NCBI RefSeq assembly: GCF_003086295.3 | Contig: NC_092045.1 | Span: 92,890,693 to 92,954,692 of the forward strand | Direction: 5' to 3' | DNA length: 64,000 nucleotides | Source: Arachis hypogaea | Lineage: Eukaryota > Streptophyta > Magnoliopsida > Fabales > Fabaceae | In this document: positions 34,427-44,568 of the stretch, piece by piece | How positions within the stretch are numbered: the first letter of the stretch is position 1 | Layout of the letters: each line of letters starts with the position of its first letter | The notes under the pieces: generated by a model | What the model was told of the DNA's origin: nothing | What the model saw: only the letters and a program-made list of their open reading frames with translations | Database searches by the model: none | Made by a program: the position numbers and the translations under genes

Positions 34427-37400
34427 AAATTTTAAATCTTAAATTTAAATTTTAATTTCTAAATTTTATATTTTAAACTCTACATCTTAAATATCAAATC
34501 CTAAAATTTTGGATTTTTTTAATATTAAATTATTGACTTATTTTAAAATTTATTAATTAAATTAATGTTAGCTTCCAATGCATTTTCTTGCGTACATCTT
34601 TTTGTTGTAATTTGGGTTTTACCCCCATTTTTGGTATACACTTTTTCACTTTAGCGCGGAAAATGATTATACAAATTAAAGAAATATCGAATATATATTT
34701 TAGCGAAATCCTTACAAGGGCATAACACAATTATATCTAAATGGAACAACGAAGGAATTTAGCACAAGTGGCACGCAAATTAAATAATGAGTTTAAAAGG
34801 AGGTGCAAGCATTTTGTTCTTATTCCTATAGCTAGAAGACCAATTAAGTTTATTTAAGAAGTTGCATTGATTCGCAAGATGCTTCTCTATATATGCCTTA
34901 GCTTGCACATCCATCTCGGTGAAAAATCTCCAAGCTAAGGATAATATAATAGTATTATTTTAATAATGTTCCTTTTTTCCCGGAGAGTAAATTAAGTTGT
35001 CATTTCAATTCAAATCAGATGAGAGCACATTTTCTATTTGGGGTGTGATGAAGGAAGTTGAAAGGATATACAGGATAAGGTAAGGTTTGAAACATTGATG
35101 ATAATTATATATTAAGAGCTATTTTTTCTATTTATCTATCTAGTATTTTTATTTATTTATTTATATCCTACGGTTGTGGTGTGGCTTACATGGAATTGAG
35201 TTAAGGCCCCCCCTTTCTCTCCCTCCTTCGTGTTCCTTTGTCTCCCTTCACTTGCCTCCAAATTAGGCTTTCCTCAACTCCAGGACCACAAAACCACTTA
35301 CAATTAAGCACTGTTTCCTTTCAGGACCACTTCCATTACTCTTCTTTCAACCCCGGCATCTTGCCTTAGCTAGCTAGCTCCCACTTTTTCTTCTATTATA
35401 TTGCCTTCTTTGATCGCCTAATACAACAGATACATTTTATCATAACTATTCATATGAAAATATCTAAGTATAAAGATGATAGTTAATATATTAATAAATA
35501 TAATATAAATAATTTAGTTAAATATTTCAAATTATCTAGTGATTTATAATTATAATTTTTACATGAAAATATTTTTACGTGAGTAATCACCTAATAGAGA
35601 TATAAACATTAATATTCTTTTTTTTTATCACTTTAAACTTTAAGAAAAAAGTAATTTTATAACATGGTATTAGAATTTTTATGATTTAAAAATTCAGAAT
35701 TCGAAAGTAATTAAAAGAAAAAGAAGATCTATACAAAAATTTCATATAAATTAAAAAAAAGCTCTTACGTAAAAAATATATTAAAAATATAATTATTTAT
35801 ATTTCTTTTCCTATTAAATTAAATTTTAAAAAAATAGTTTCATGACATCACCTTATTTTGCATTATATTTTAAATTGATTCACCTTCTCCTTAGGATTAA
35901 GCACCTATAGTAAGATAAATATATCAAAATTGATAGTAAATATTCTTGTAGAAGTGTGAACCGATTTAGCTAATATATATGAAGGGATTATTGTTAGATA
36001 ATTAATTAATAGGAAACAATAATAATTGAAGACGAGAAATACTATAGAGTAACCTCAACTAGCTAATAGGTGTTGCTGAATAACTTTGGTTATATTTGAA
36101 AATATCACAACAATAGAAGTGGAACTGTCGTTAAAAGTTACTATATATATGTAATAAGGTGAGCATATAAAAGAAGAAACGTGAACAAGTGTCCCCACCA
36201 AGGGGATTGTAGGTGATATGATAGATGAGGTAAAAAGAAACTAAGAGCATCAAAAGAGTGCACATACGAGCAAGCATGCATGCATTCATTTCAGAACATC
36301 ACAGGCATATGCATATGCGTCTCACTTCTTGTTTTCATTATTATTATTGTTATAATTTTTTCTTAGCTTCCTTTTCTAATTTTATTCTCTGCTTCTCTTC
36401 TTTGGGTCTGATTTCTGAACCCAAATAGCAATTTTGATGCTCGTGTATTTTGTGTTTGTGTAATTCTTAATTTCATAATGTTGTCTTGTCACACCAATCT
36501 CCTCTCTCTTCTATCTCTCTGTAAATTTTTGTAGGATATGGTCCTTACAATAAACATTTCAGGATTATGCTTTATATGTGTAAACATATGGAGAGATATA
36601 TATTATAATACATTTTAGAGAGAAAGAGAGTAGAAGAGTAAAAGTTATTAGTCTCTTATTTATTGTTCATTGCAATAGTTAAAATGAAGGGTCTCTAATA
36701 TTGGAGCATAAATTTGACAATTCAAGCTTGTGAAAGAACACTGGCATCATGTCAGATTCTTCCAATACCTTATCTATTCACTGTTATTGAATATTGTTTG
36801 CTTTCACTATATACGAACAACAAAAGAAATAATATTGCCATGAGTAAGATTGAGAATATCTAATTTATGTTCTTAATTTTTTTCATATTTAAATGAGTAA
36901 ATATATATAATTTTTTGAAAACATCAAAAATAAAAAATTTAAAATTTTTATTTAGTAATTAGTTAGAGTATAATAAATTATGACTTTCAATTTTTTTCTA
37001 TTATGATGCCCTTCCATTCATTGGCTTGCTTAATTTTTCAGAAATTAAATTATTGTGATGAAATAGAATTATGTACGGCTTTTTAGACATTCATGGACAC
37101 ACTTACGTGAACTTGTGGATTCATATGAGTTTAATATTAATTCAATGAGCCAATAAAATATTTTATATAATTGTTGAATTATATTATTTTTTTAATAATA
37201 TTTATATAATTAACATAAAAAATAATTATTTTTATTAATATAATATTATATAATTGTTATACCAAAAATTTGGTATAAATAGTTGACTGAAAAAATTCAA
37301 TAGTTAAAATCAAAGTCCACATATGTTCGAAGGATATTATGGTCGAAGAAAATAAGAATGAATTAGGTTTGATGGTTAAGTTATTTTATGATTGTATGGT

Positions 37401-37507
37401 GTCTAAAATTACTTAGGTTAAAACTATTTGAGATTCAAAATTACTTGAAGTTTAAGTTTATTTGAGATCCAAGAGACTAAGACTATTTAAAGTACAAAAT
37501 TACTTAA
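34427..37507. other. AT-rich spacer, no gene recognised
   Basis: It contains a pyrimidine-rich stretch (35205-35400) and another at 36300-36540 with TATA-like and CT-rich sequence, which could be remnants of a promoter or leader. No open frame of note or repeat structure supports a gene. The last ~120 bases have repeated 'aagattcaaaattactt' phrases. Confidence 0.5.
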
Positions 37508-37512
37508 AGTCT

Positions 37513-37707
37513 TGTAACAATCCAGACCACCTGCTAGTACGATATTGTCCGCTTTGGCACACAAGGCCTCACGGTTTTGCCTTTGACGATAGGGATGCTA
37601 GCCGAAGCCCCCCACACTCACTCGTCAAAACGCGTCATGCTAGGGAGAGGTATCCACACCTTATAAGGCATGCTTCGTTCTCCTCCCCAACCGATGTGGG
37701 CCTTACA
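37513..37707 (-). repeat. TRIM LTR (left)
   Basis: 195 bp, about 94% identical to 37777-37972 by eye. Confidence 0.88.
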
Positions 37708-37761
37708 ATCCACCCCCCTAAGGGAGCCCAGCGCCATCGCCGGCACATCGATTCGGGTTCT

Positions 37762-37774
37762 GGCTCTGATACCA
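37762..37774 (-). other. TRIM primer-binding site (tRNA-Met)
   Basis: The minus strand reads TGGTATCAGAGCC. Confidence 0.88.
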
Positions 37775-37776
37775 TC

Positions 37777-37972
37777 TGTAACAGCCCAGACCACCCGCTA
37801 GCACGATATTGTCCGCTTTGGCACACAAGGCCTCACGGTTTTGCCTTTGACGATAGATATGCTAGCCGAAGCCCCCCACACTCACTCGTCAAAACGCGTC
37901 ATGCTAGGGAGAGGTATCCACACCCTTATAAGGCATGCTTCGTTCTCCTCCCTAACCGATGTGGGCCTTACA
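37777..37972 (-). repeat. TRIM LTR (right; 5' LTR on minus strand)
   Basis: 196 bp, next to the PBS. Confidence 0.88.
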
Positions 37973-39569
37973 ATCCACGAAAAATGTAAAACCCGGTTAA
38001 TTAACGGCTAATTAACCCATAAATGAGAATTTATTCTAGAAAGCCCAAAATGTGATTTTTATGGCTAAATGTGATAGAGGAGATTGAGACGAGAATTTCG
38101 GTACCAATTTTATAGAATTCGGACTAAGATTGGACCGAACGGGTCAAACCGGGCCAACCGGACCCAAAGTGGACCCTTGGCCTAACATAACTAAACTAAA
38201 ACCCTAGTTTTCAGCACTCTCTCTCTTCACAACACTCTCACACACGCTGAAATGGTGGAGAGGAAGGGAAGAACACTCTCTCAAGTTCTCTCCCTTGCTT
38301 GATCTTCAAACCACCATAACTTTTGATCTAGAGCTCCGATTGCCGCACCGTTTGCGGCCACGCGTTCACTGTGGAGAGCTCTACAAAACCCATTCAATTA
38401 ATCTTGAGGTAAGCCATGTTTTGCTCTTCAAAAATCCAGCCTTATTTTCGAGTTTCATGAGCAAAAATGTTGAGATTTTGGGCTTTTTTATGTTATAGGA
38501 TCCAACTCTCTTGAAGGAGAAGGTTAATCTTGTCTCCTTGGACCTTGGGTGTGGTAAGATTCTCAACCCTAGTGTAATTTGTGGTTCTATGATGTTTTGG
38601 TTTTGAGATGTTGTGTTTGGGTGTGGTGATTGTGGCTTAGGTTGTGTATATGTGAATATTGGAGCTTGATTGGTGATATTGAAAAGCTTGAAAAGAAATT
38701 TGGTGGTGAAAAATCTGTTCTTGGAGGTGTTGAGACCTTGAGAGCTTGTGGATAAGTGATTTGGAAGTGCTCCGGTTGAGCTTGGGAAATCGGCTAAGGT
38801 ATGGTCTCGGTTTCCCGTATCTAACATGTAATGTGGTAGGAAATACTTAGGCTAGAGGCCCTAAGATAGGCATTGAATTGTTGATGTTGTTGGATGGTTG
38901 AAATATATGATGTGGTCATATATGTGATGATGATTATTGATGCCTTGATGGTATGATGTATGAGAAATATGCATGTTGTGATATATGCTTGATGATTGGT
39001 TATGGTTGAATTGTGGATTGAACCATGTTGATGGTGAGTATGATATTGATTGTGTATAATGATGATTTATTGGAATTGGTGTTGTTGAAAATTGGCATGA
39101 TGAAGAGTATATGATATGTCAATGTGTTTGGGTTTGAGCCACTTGGGTGAAGTGGGTTAAAATGATGGGATAGTGATTTTTGTGAATTGTGGTAAAGTGT
39201 CAATGTGTGAGTTGAGGAGACTTGATGTTGACTTTGATATATTTTGATTGATTTCAAAGAAAAGGGATGAAATTGGCATGTTTTGATTGATTTTGAAAAG
39301 AGTTGAAAATAGCTTGTTTTGAAAATTGCACTTTGTGGTTTTGTATGAAAAATATGGTTTTTGGGCATACTTTGACGGAACATAACTTGGACTACGGATC
39401 TCTGTTTTGTGCAAAATCTGTTTAGAAATGAAATTGGATCCGGGATGTCCATGCCGTTCGAAGAACGGGTGAAAAACGATTTAAAATGAAAAAGTTATGT
39501 CCGTTGGAAGATTGGGGGTTGAATTTGTGAATTCTGCAGCTTTTAACTTAGAAAATTTTTAGCAGAATG

Positions 39570-39885
39570 ACCCCTCGCGCGTAGGCGCACTTGGCGCGTA
39601 CGCGCCGTTCTTCCAGAAAGCGCCATCCATGCGTGCGCGTGGTGTGTACGGGCACGCCGATGTGCTGCATCCAATGCCCAGCCATTTTCCAGAAAGTTGT
39701 GCCAAAACTGTGCCAGATTTGTGCCTGGGGTACGAGAGTACCCACGCGTACGCGTGGCTGACGCGTGCGCGTCGCTTGGTATTTTTCAATCCACGCGTTA
39801 GCGTGCATGACGCTTACGCGTCGATGAGTTTTGTGGCCATCCACGCGTGCGCGTGGAGTGCGCGTACGCGTGGCCCTGTTTTCAT
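39570..39885. repeat. CpG-rich palindrome cluster in solo LTR C
   Basis: About ten blocks of alternating purine-pyrimidine such as GGCGCGTACGCGCC, CCACGCGTACGCGTGG and GAGTGCGCGTACGCGTGG within 315 bp, in an otherwise AT-rich LTR. Confidence 0.9.
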
Positions 39886-40137
39886 CCCAAAGTTGATTTT
39901 TGAGTTTTAAAAGCCAAATCTCATACTTCTAAGCCTCCGATCTCACTACTTATGTCTTAAATCATTATGGTATGCCTAGCAATTAGAAAAGGAGCTAGGG
40001 GATGTGGTAACTTGCGAGTGAAGCAAGGGAAAAATGAATGATCAATAAGGATCAAAGCTGATTATGTGAGAGGCGGAGGATGGCGGTGGAAGTGCTTGTT
40101 ATGCCATGGGCCGAAAGGCCGTAATTGTTAATGAAAT

Positions 40138-40235
40138 GGCTGGTTATGGATTTAACCGTGAGCCAGATGACTGGTTATGGATTTAACCGTGAGCCAGATG
40201 GCTGGTTATGGATTTAACCGTGCGCCGGATGGCTG
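40138..40235 (+). repeat. Tandem repeat, 3 x about 31 bp, in solo LTR C
   Basis: The unit is close to 'ggctggttatggatttaacc' plus 'gtgagccagat'. The inverted copy at 52095-52165 has only about two units, so copy number differs between LTRs. Confidence 0.88.
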
Positions 40236-41513
40236 GATTATTGCCGTGTTACAGCGGAGCCATGATTATGGCTAAGAATAAATGCATATATATGCTGTTG
40301 ACGAGTTTCCCTGGGAGAAAGCAGTGGCTAGCCACCACGTGCTCCAGGTTGAGACTTGAAACTCTTTTGATCCTATGTCGTCAGGGTGGCCGGGCACTGT
40401 GAAAGCCCCGGATGAGCTCACCCCCATAAATATTCACCAGTGAGGGTGATGGATATGGATCATGATTATGATCAAGTTTATATTGAGTATAACTCGAGTT
40501 GGGGAGACACGACAGAGGGACAATCCAATGGTTAACTACCAGGACTTGTCGGATTGGCTCTATAACTGACAGATGATATCATCAGCCACTAGGGACAGGC
40601 ATTCATCATATGCATACTATATGAATTGTTTGAGATTGCCTATTTGACTGCATATTACTTGCTAATTGTCTAAATGCCTTAATTGTTCCTATTTGTATAT
40701 TTCTTGTTTGATATAACTGTGTTTGCTACATTATACTCCTGCTGGTGGTTGGGAGGTGTGAAGGAATTGAAAAGGGAAGTATTAGTTAGACTGAAGAATC
40801 TTTAGTCAGTCGCCACATATGGTTTAGCTTGTTTATAAGCTTTGATATTATCTAGAGGAAGTTCTAGGATTGCCTTTGGCTTTCCTCTATTATTATGTAT
40901 TATATATGTGGAAGCTGTTACCATGCTGGGAACCTCTGGTTCTCACCCATGCGGATTTTGTGGTTTTCAGATGCAGGACGTGAGGTTTCTCGCTGAGGCC
41001 TGCTGGAGACTTCTGGATTAGCGAAGATCCTTTGTTCTTGGGGACTCTGTTTTAGTTTATATGTTTTGCTTAGATACTTTTATCTCCATTAAATAATACA
41101 AACTGTGATGACTCCTCTTATAGGAGATTTTGGAGAATAGGTTTTTTTTTTTGTATTTGTGTCCCTTTGGGTTTTATTTGGGGTTTTCCTTAGTTTATCA
41201 TATGTATATATTGTTATGCTCGAACCGGTTATCTTCGCAGCCAGATTTTGAGTCTTGATATTCCTGTTTTTGACACTCCTTTGTATATATATAATCTCGT
41301 GTTGGTTATCCTTGTTCGTTACGTTATCGATCGGAGTGTTGCGCTTTCGAGTTGCGATTTTTGTTTACCCCTTTTTCTACAAAGGCTCCTAGTTATAATC
41401 AATCATTCATACTACTATACGTACTAAATTTTTATTTTAGAGGTCGTAATACCTTGCCATCTCTGAATTATGACTTAAGCATAAGACTCTGTATCGTAGG
41501 GTGTTACAAGTCT

Positions 41514-44148
41514 AATGTTATATCAATTAGTTTAGAATTTTTTTTCTATAGGATTAATTTTAATAAGTTATGGGAGCTTCTATTCATTTATACACTCATT
41601 CACTCTAAATAATTTTAGTCACACTGACGCACAGAAACAAAAGTTAAGAGTCCATGTAAGTATTGGGAGATTCCATTTTTTTAGTTATTTTCAATTCTAT
41701 GTTTTCCTTTTTGTTATTTAAATTTAGTCATTTTTATTCAAATACTTGTCTATTTCTATGCATTTTAATATAAGTCTTGTAATTTTTAGTTTTTTATTTT
41801 TTGTACTTATTCTTTCTTACTTCTTGGTTAATGATTTTTTTAACACTTCTTTAATTTCTTATTTTTTTGCTTTTTATCTATATCTGCTCCTTAAATTGAG
41901 ATTTTGATACAAATTTGATTAAAATCTGCTATTAGGAGTAAGAACAGGCCAAATTTTTTCCCTTAACAGAACAGAATTTAACTTGTAATTTATTATAAAC
42001 TTTATTTTAAACTATTAAACCTAGCCTAACTTGAAGCTTAATAAAATGTCTGATATATATGTTTTTACTAAAATAAAAAATAAAAATATTTTAAAAAATA
42101 TTTATATGCAATATACTAAATTCGATCTTTATAATAATATCTAAATTTTTAAAGTATTTAAAATATAAAAAATATTTACAATAAAATATAATAAATTTAA
42201 ATTTTTTAATAATTATTTTAATTAAAAAATATTATTTTTGTATTTATTTATATTTTAATAGGTTTAACAGGCCTATCAGTTTTATTAGGCTATTTTATAA
42301 ATCTACTCTACTCTATCAATAGAATTATACTTTTAAATTAACTTGAATATGAAATTATTGATCGAATACACACCAGGTTGCAGACTTTTGACAAGTTATC
42401 TGACTTATTTCTACTTCTAACTCATGTTATGGTGGAAAAAGCAAAATCCAAATAAAATATTAATTAAATATACATATATAAAAGTTAAAATTATTTTATA
42501 TTAATATTATATTAAAATTAAATTTTTCTTATATAATCATTATATATTTGTAATGAAGAAGAAAGATATTCCTCCGGAGTGAATGAAATGAATCAGAATG
42601 AAACTATTATAATTTACAGCAGAAAGGGGGAAATCAATTAGTGAAGGTTAAAAAGAGAGAAGGAGAGCAAAAAAAAGTCAATGTGAAATTGCGGTGTTTC
42701 TACATTGATATAGGGTACTAGTATGTAGGAGAAAATTTGATGGTTGACGAAAGCATTTGTAGTTTTGTAGGATGTATAAAATGCTATAGTATATATATTC
42801 CAATTCGAATTAATTGAAAAGATTGATAGCCAGAGGCAGCTAGGGTCAATTGGGCACTACATCATTTTCAAGTAGTACCTTCCAATCCATATTCCCCATA
42901 TTCATTATTTTTGTGTCACATTCCTCCGTTGTGTACCAATTCAATGCCTTGCTTAATGCTTCCTTCCTTCCAACCTAATTCCTAGTGCCATCTTTGAACC
43001 GCCCCCACCATCACCCTCTTTACTCTCCCATTCATAACCAATTATTTTAATACTTAAGTTACTGTAAGTTTATGAATATATAGATATTGAATGACATCAT
43101 GTCGTAGGTAAGGTTCATGAGAAATTCACATAGTTTTTATCTTAATTTTTAACCTTATTTCTACCACATACAAATTCAACACATTACAAAAGAAAAATAT
43201 ATAAAAATAATTGGTCCAATAAAATAGAGTCGCATGATAATATAAGGCTCAGTTTCCAGACTCAAAAATATATTAAGTAGTATTTGATTTTATTTTAATT
43301 CTTGTTCTCACTAAACATCTGTTTGTATTAACAATACAAGTTTCAATATTTGTCCATTACTTACAAAATTTTAATATTTAGGAATTATATTTGCTCTTTG
43401 AATTAAGATTTTTAATATAAATTTGATTGACTTCTGCTTTAAAATTGAACAAAAATTAAGTAAAACGACAGATATTACGAAAGAATTAACTGGGTGCTAA
43501 GCTGGATTAGTCTAACTTGATCGAAAAATCTTTTGATTAACTTTAAAATATTTATTATTTAGATTAATTTTACATTTGTTATTATATATATTTAATTAAT
43601 AAAAATACATAGGGACTAACACTAATGCACTAGTAATTATAGAGTCTCTATCAGTATCCCAAATAGTAGTGTGCAGGCTTCAGGCTTCAGGCTTCCATTA
43701 AAACAATGCCACATTAGAAATGAAAATAATTCATCCTGTCATTTAGCGAATTTTTACTTTTGTATATTGGATTATGAGTGGTGAATTTTTTAAAGATTAT
43801 TAAAATTATGTATTATATATTATTATAGATGTTTACAAAACATTAGTGATATTTTGTCTATATATAATTAAAATAATATCATTTTATGTTTTTATATAAT
43901 TAAAATAATATTATTTATAAAATATTAATAATATTTTGTACTATTATCATAACAGTATAAAACACAAAAATAATTAAATATTATTGTATTTTTTACTGAG
44001 TTTTTGTATCTAAAAATTTTAGCCTCATTTATCACCTCTTTTTATTAATATATATCATAACTAGTTTTTTTTATATATTTGTAATTTTTTTGTAAAACTT
44101 AAAAATAAATATACAGTGTGGACCAGTCTTAGAAGTTGTTAGTTGTTA
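41514..44148. other. AT-rich spacer, no gene recognised
   Basis: A/T tracts with TTTTTA/ATTATA runs. No open frame with domain content and no repeat ends recognised. Confidence 0.6.
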
Positions 44149-44153
44149 GCATC

Positions 44154-44539
44154 TGATACAGTCACTACTCCAAGCCCATCTCAGCAGCTAAATCCAACAA
44201 GGGAAGAAAAAGAGAGTAGCGACACTGGCCCAATTGTTAACAAAAGAGAGCGAAAGATGCCATATTGGGCTAGGGACTATGTAATGGGTAAATGAATGAG
44301 AGAGCATGGTAATAATAGACAAAGTTGTTAGGATCTGATAGGGATTTAAGGAAAAGAAAAGGAGAGAGAAAGGGAGGAAGAATCTAGTCAGTTAGTGTGG
44401 GAGTCGTCCCTGACTCGAAGAGGGAGAGTGAATTTCTGTTATAGTTTTTGGTTCAACAATTCCATTTCCATTTTATTCCAATTCTGCTGATGATTCACTG
44501 ACTTCGTTGATAATTGTGAAATTTCATTGTGCTCTAACA
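44154..44539 (+). repeat. 5' LTR of the Reina-like element
   Basis: 386 bp, TGATACAGTCAC...GCTCTAACA. Its first 142 bases are a copy of the polyprotein's C-terminal codons. Confidence 0.95.
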
Positions 44540-44568
44540 ACTAGTGCTTTCGTTGAGAAGGTTCTATC
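44540..44568 (+). other. Leader with unusual primer-binding region
   Basis: The 29 bases between LTR and ATG begin ACTAGTGCTTTCGTTGAGAA. They lack the usual TGG start of a PBS complementary to a tRNA 3' CCA end. The primer is therefore not obvious; a tRNA-internal or self-priming mechanism is possible. Confidence 0.5.

Larger units (their letters stand above)
37513..37972 (-). mobile_element. TRIM (miniature LTR retrotransposon), 460 bp
   Basis: Two direct terminal repeats of 195-196 bp (37513-37707 and 37777-37972) enclose only 69 bp. On the minus strand the LTR runs TGTAAGGCCCACATCGG...GTTACA with a TATA-like CCTTATAAGG. The interior has a tRNA-Met PBS (37774-37762) next to the 5' LTR and a purine tract (37724-37708) before the 3' LTR. 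It has no coding capacity; a 175-codon open frame across it on the plus strand is incidental. The LTR sequence resembles the widespread plant TRIM/Katydid-like family. The right flank is abnormal (see findings). Confidence 0.88.
37985..41508 (+). mobile_element. Solo long LTR (copy C), 3.5 kb
   Basis: It runs TGTAAAACCCGGTTAATTAA...GGTAGGGTGTTACA and matches 50792-54323 in reverse over its full length. No internal retroelement region is attached on either side. Short open frames (for example minus-strand ones near 38381-38827 and 39000-39452) mirror untranslated sequence and also recur broken in the other copy. A donor-like GAG|GTAAGC at 38406-38414 and an acceptor-like TTTTCAG at 40965-40971 could bound an intron. 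The left flank is 'gaaaa', the right flank AGTCT, so its own target duplication is not seen. Confidence 0.85.

Noticed and set aside
35205..36540. Possible host promoter or 5' leader
   Set aside because: CT-rich and TATA-like stretches exist, but no following open frame, splice structure or known motif supports a gene.
37462..37989. 175-codon open frame on + strand
   Set aside because: It runs through both LTRs of the TRIM and repeats itself with the LTR; no domain. An incidental frame in a GC-richer element.
38381..39452. Minus-strand open frames of 148 and 150 codons
   Set aside because: Both lie inside the 3.5 kb LTR. The matching frames in the inverted copy (52842-53235, 53807-54049) are shorter and broken, and the composition is untranslated-leader-like.
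40138..40235. CRISPR array
   Set aside because: Direct repeats abut without spacers, lie inside an LTR, and the genome is a plant nuclear one.
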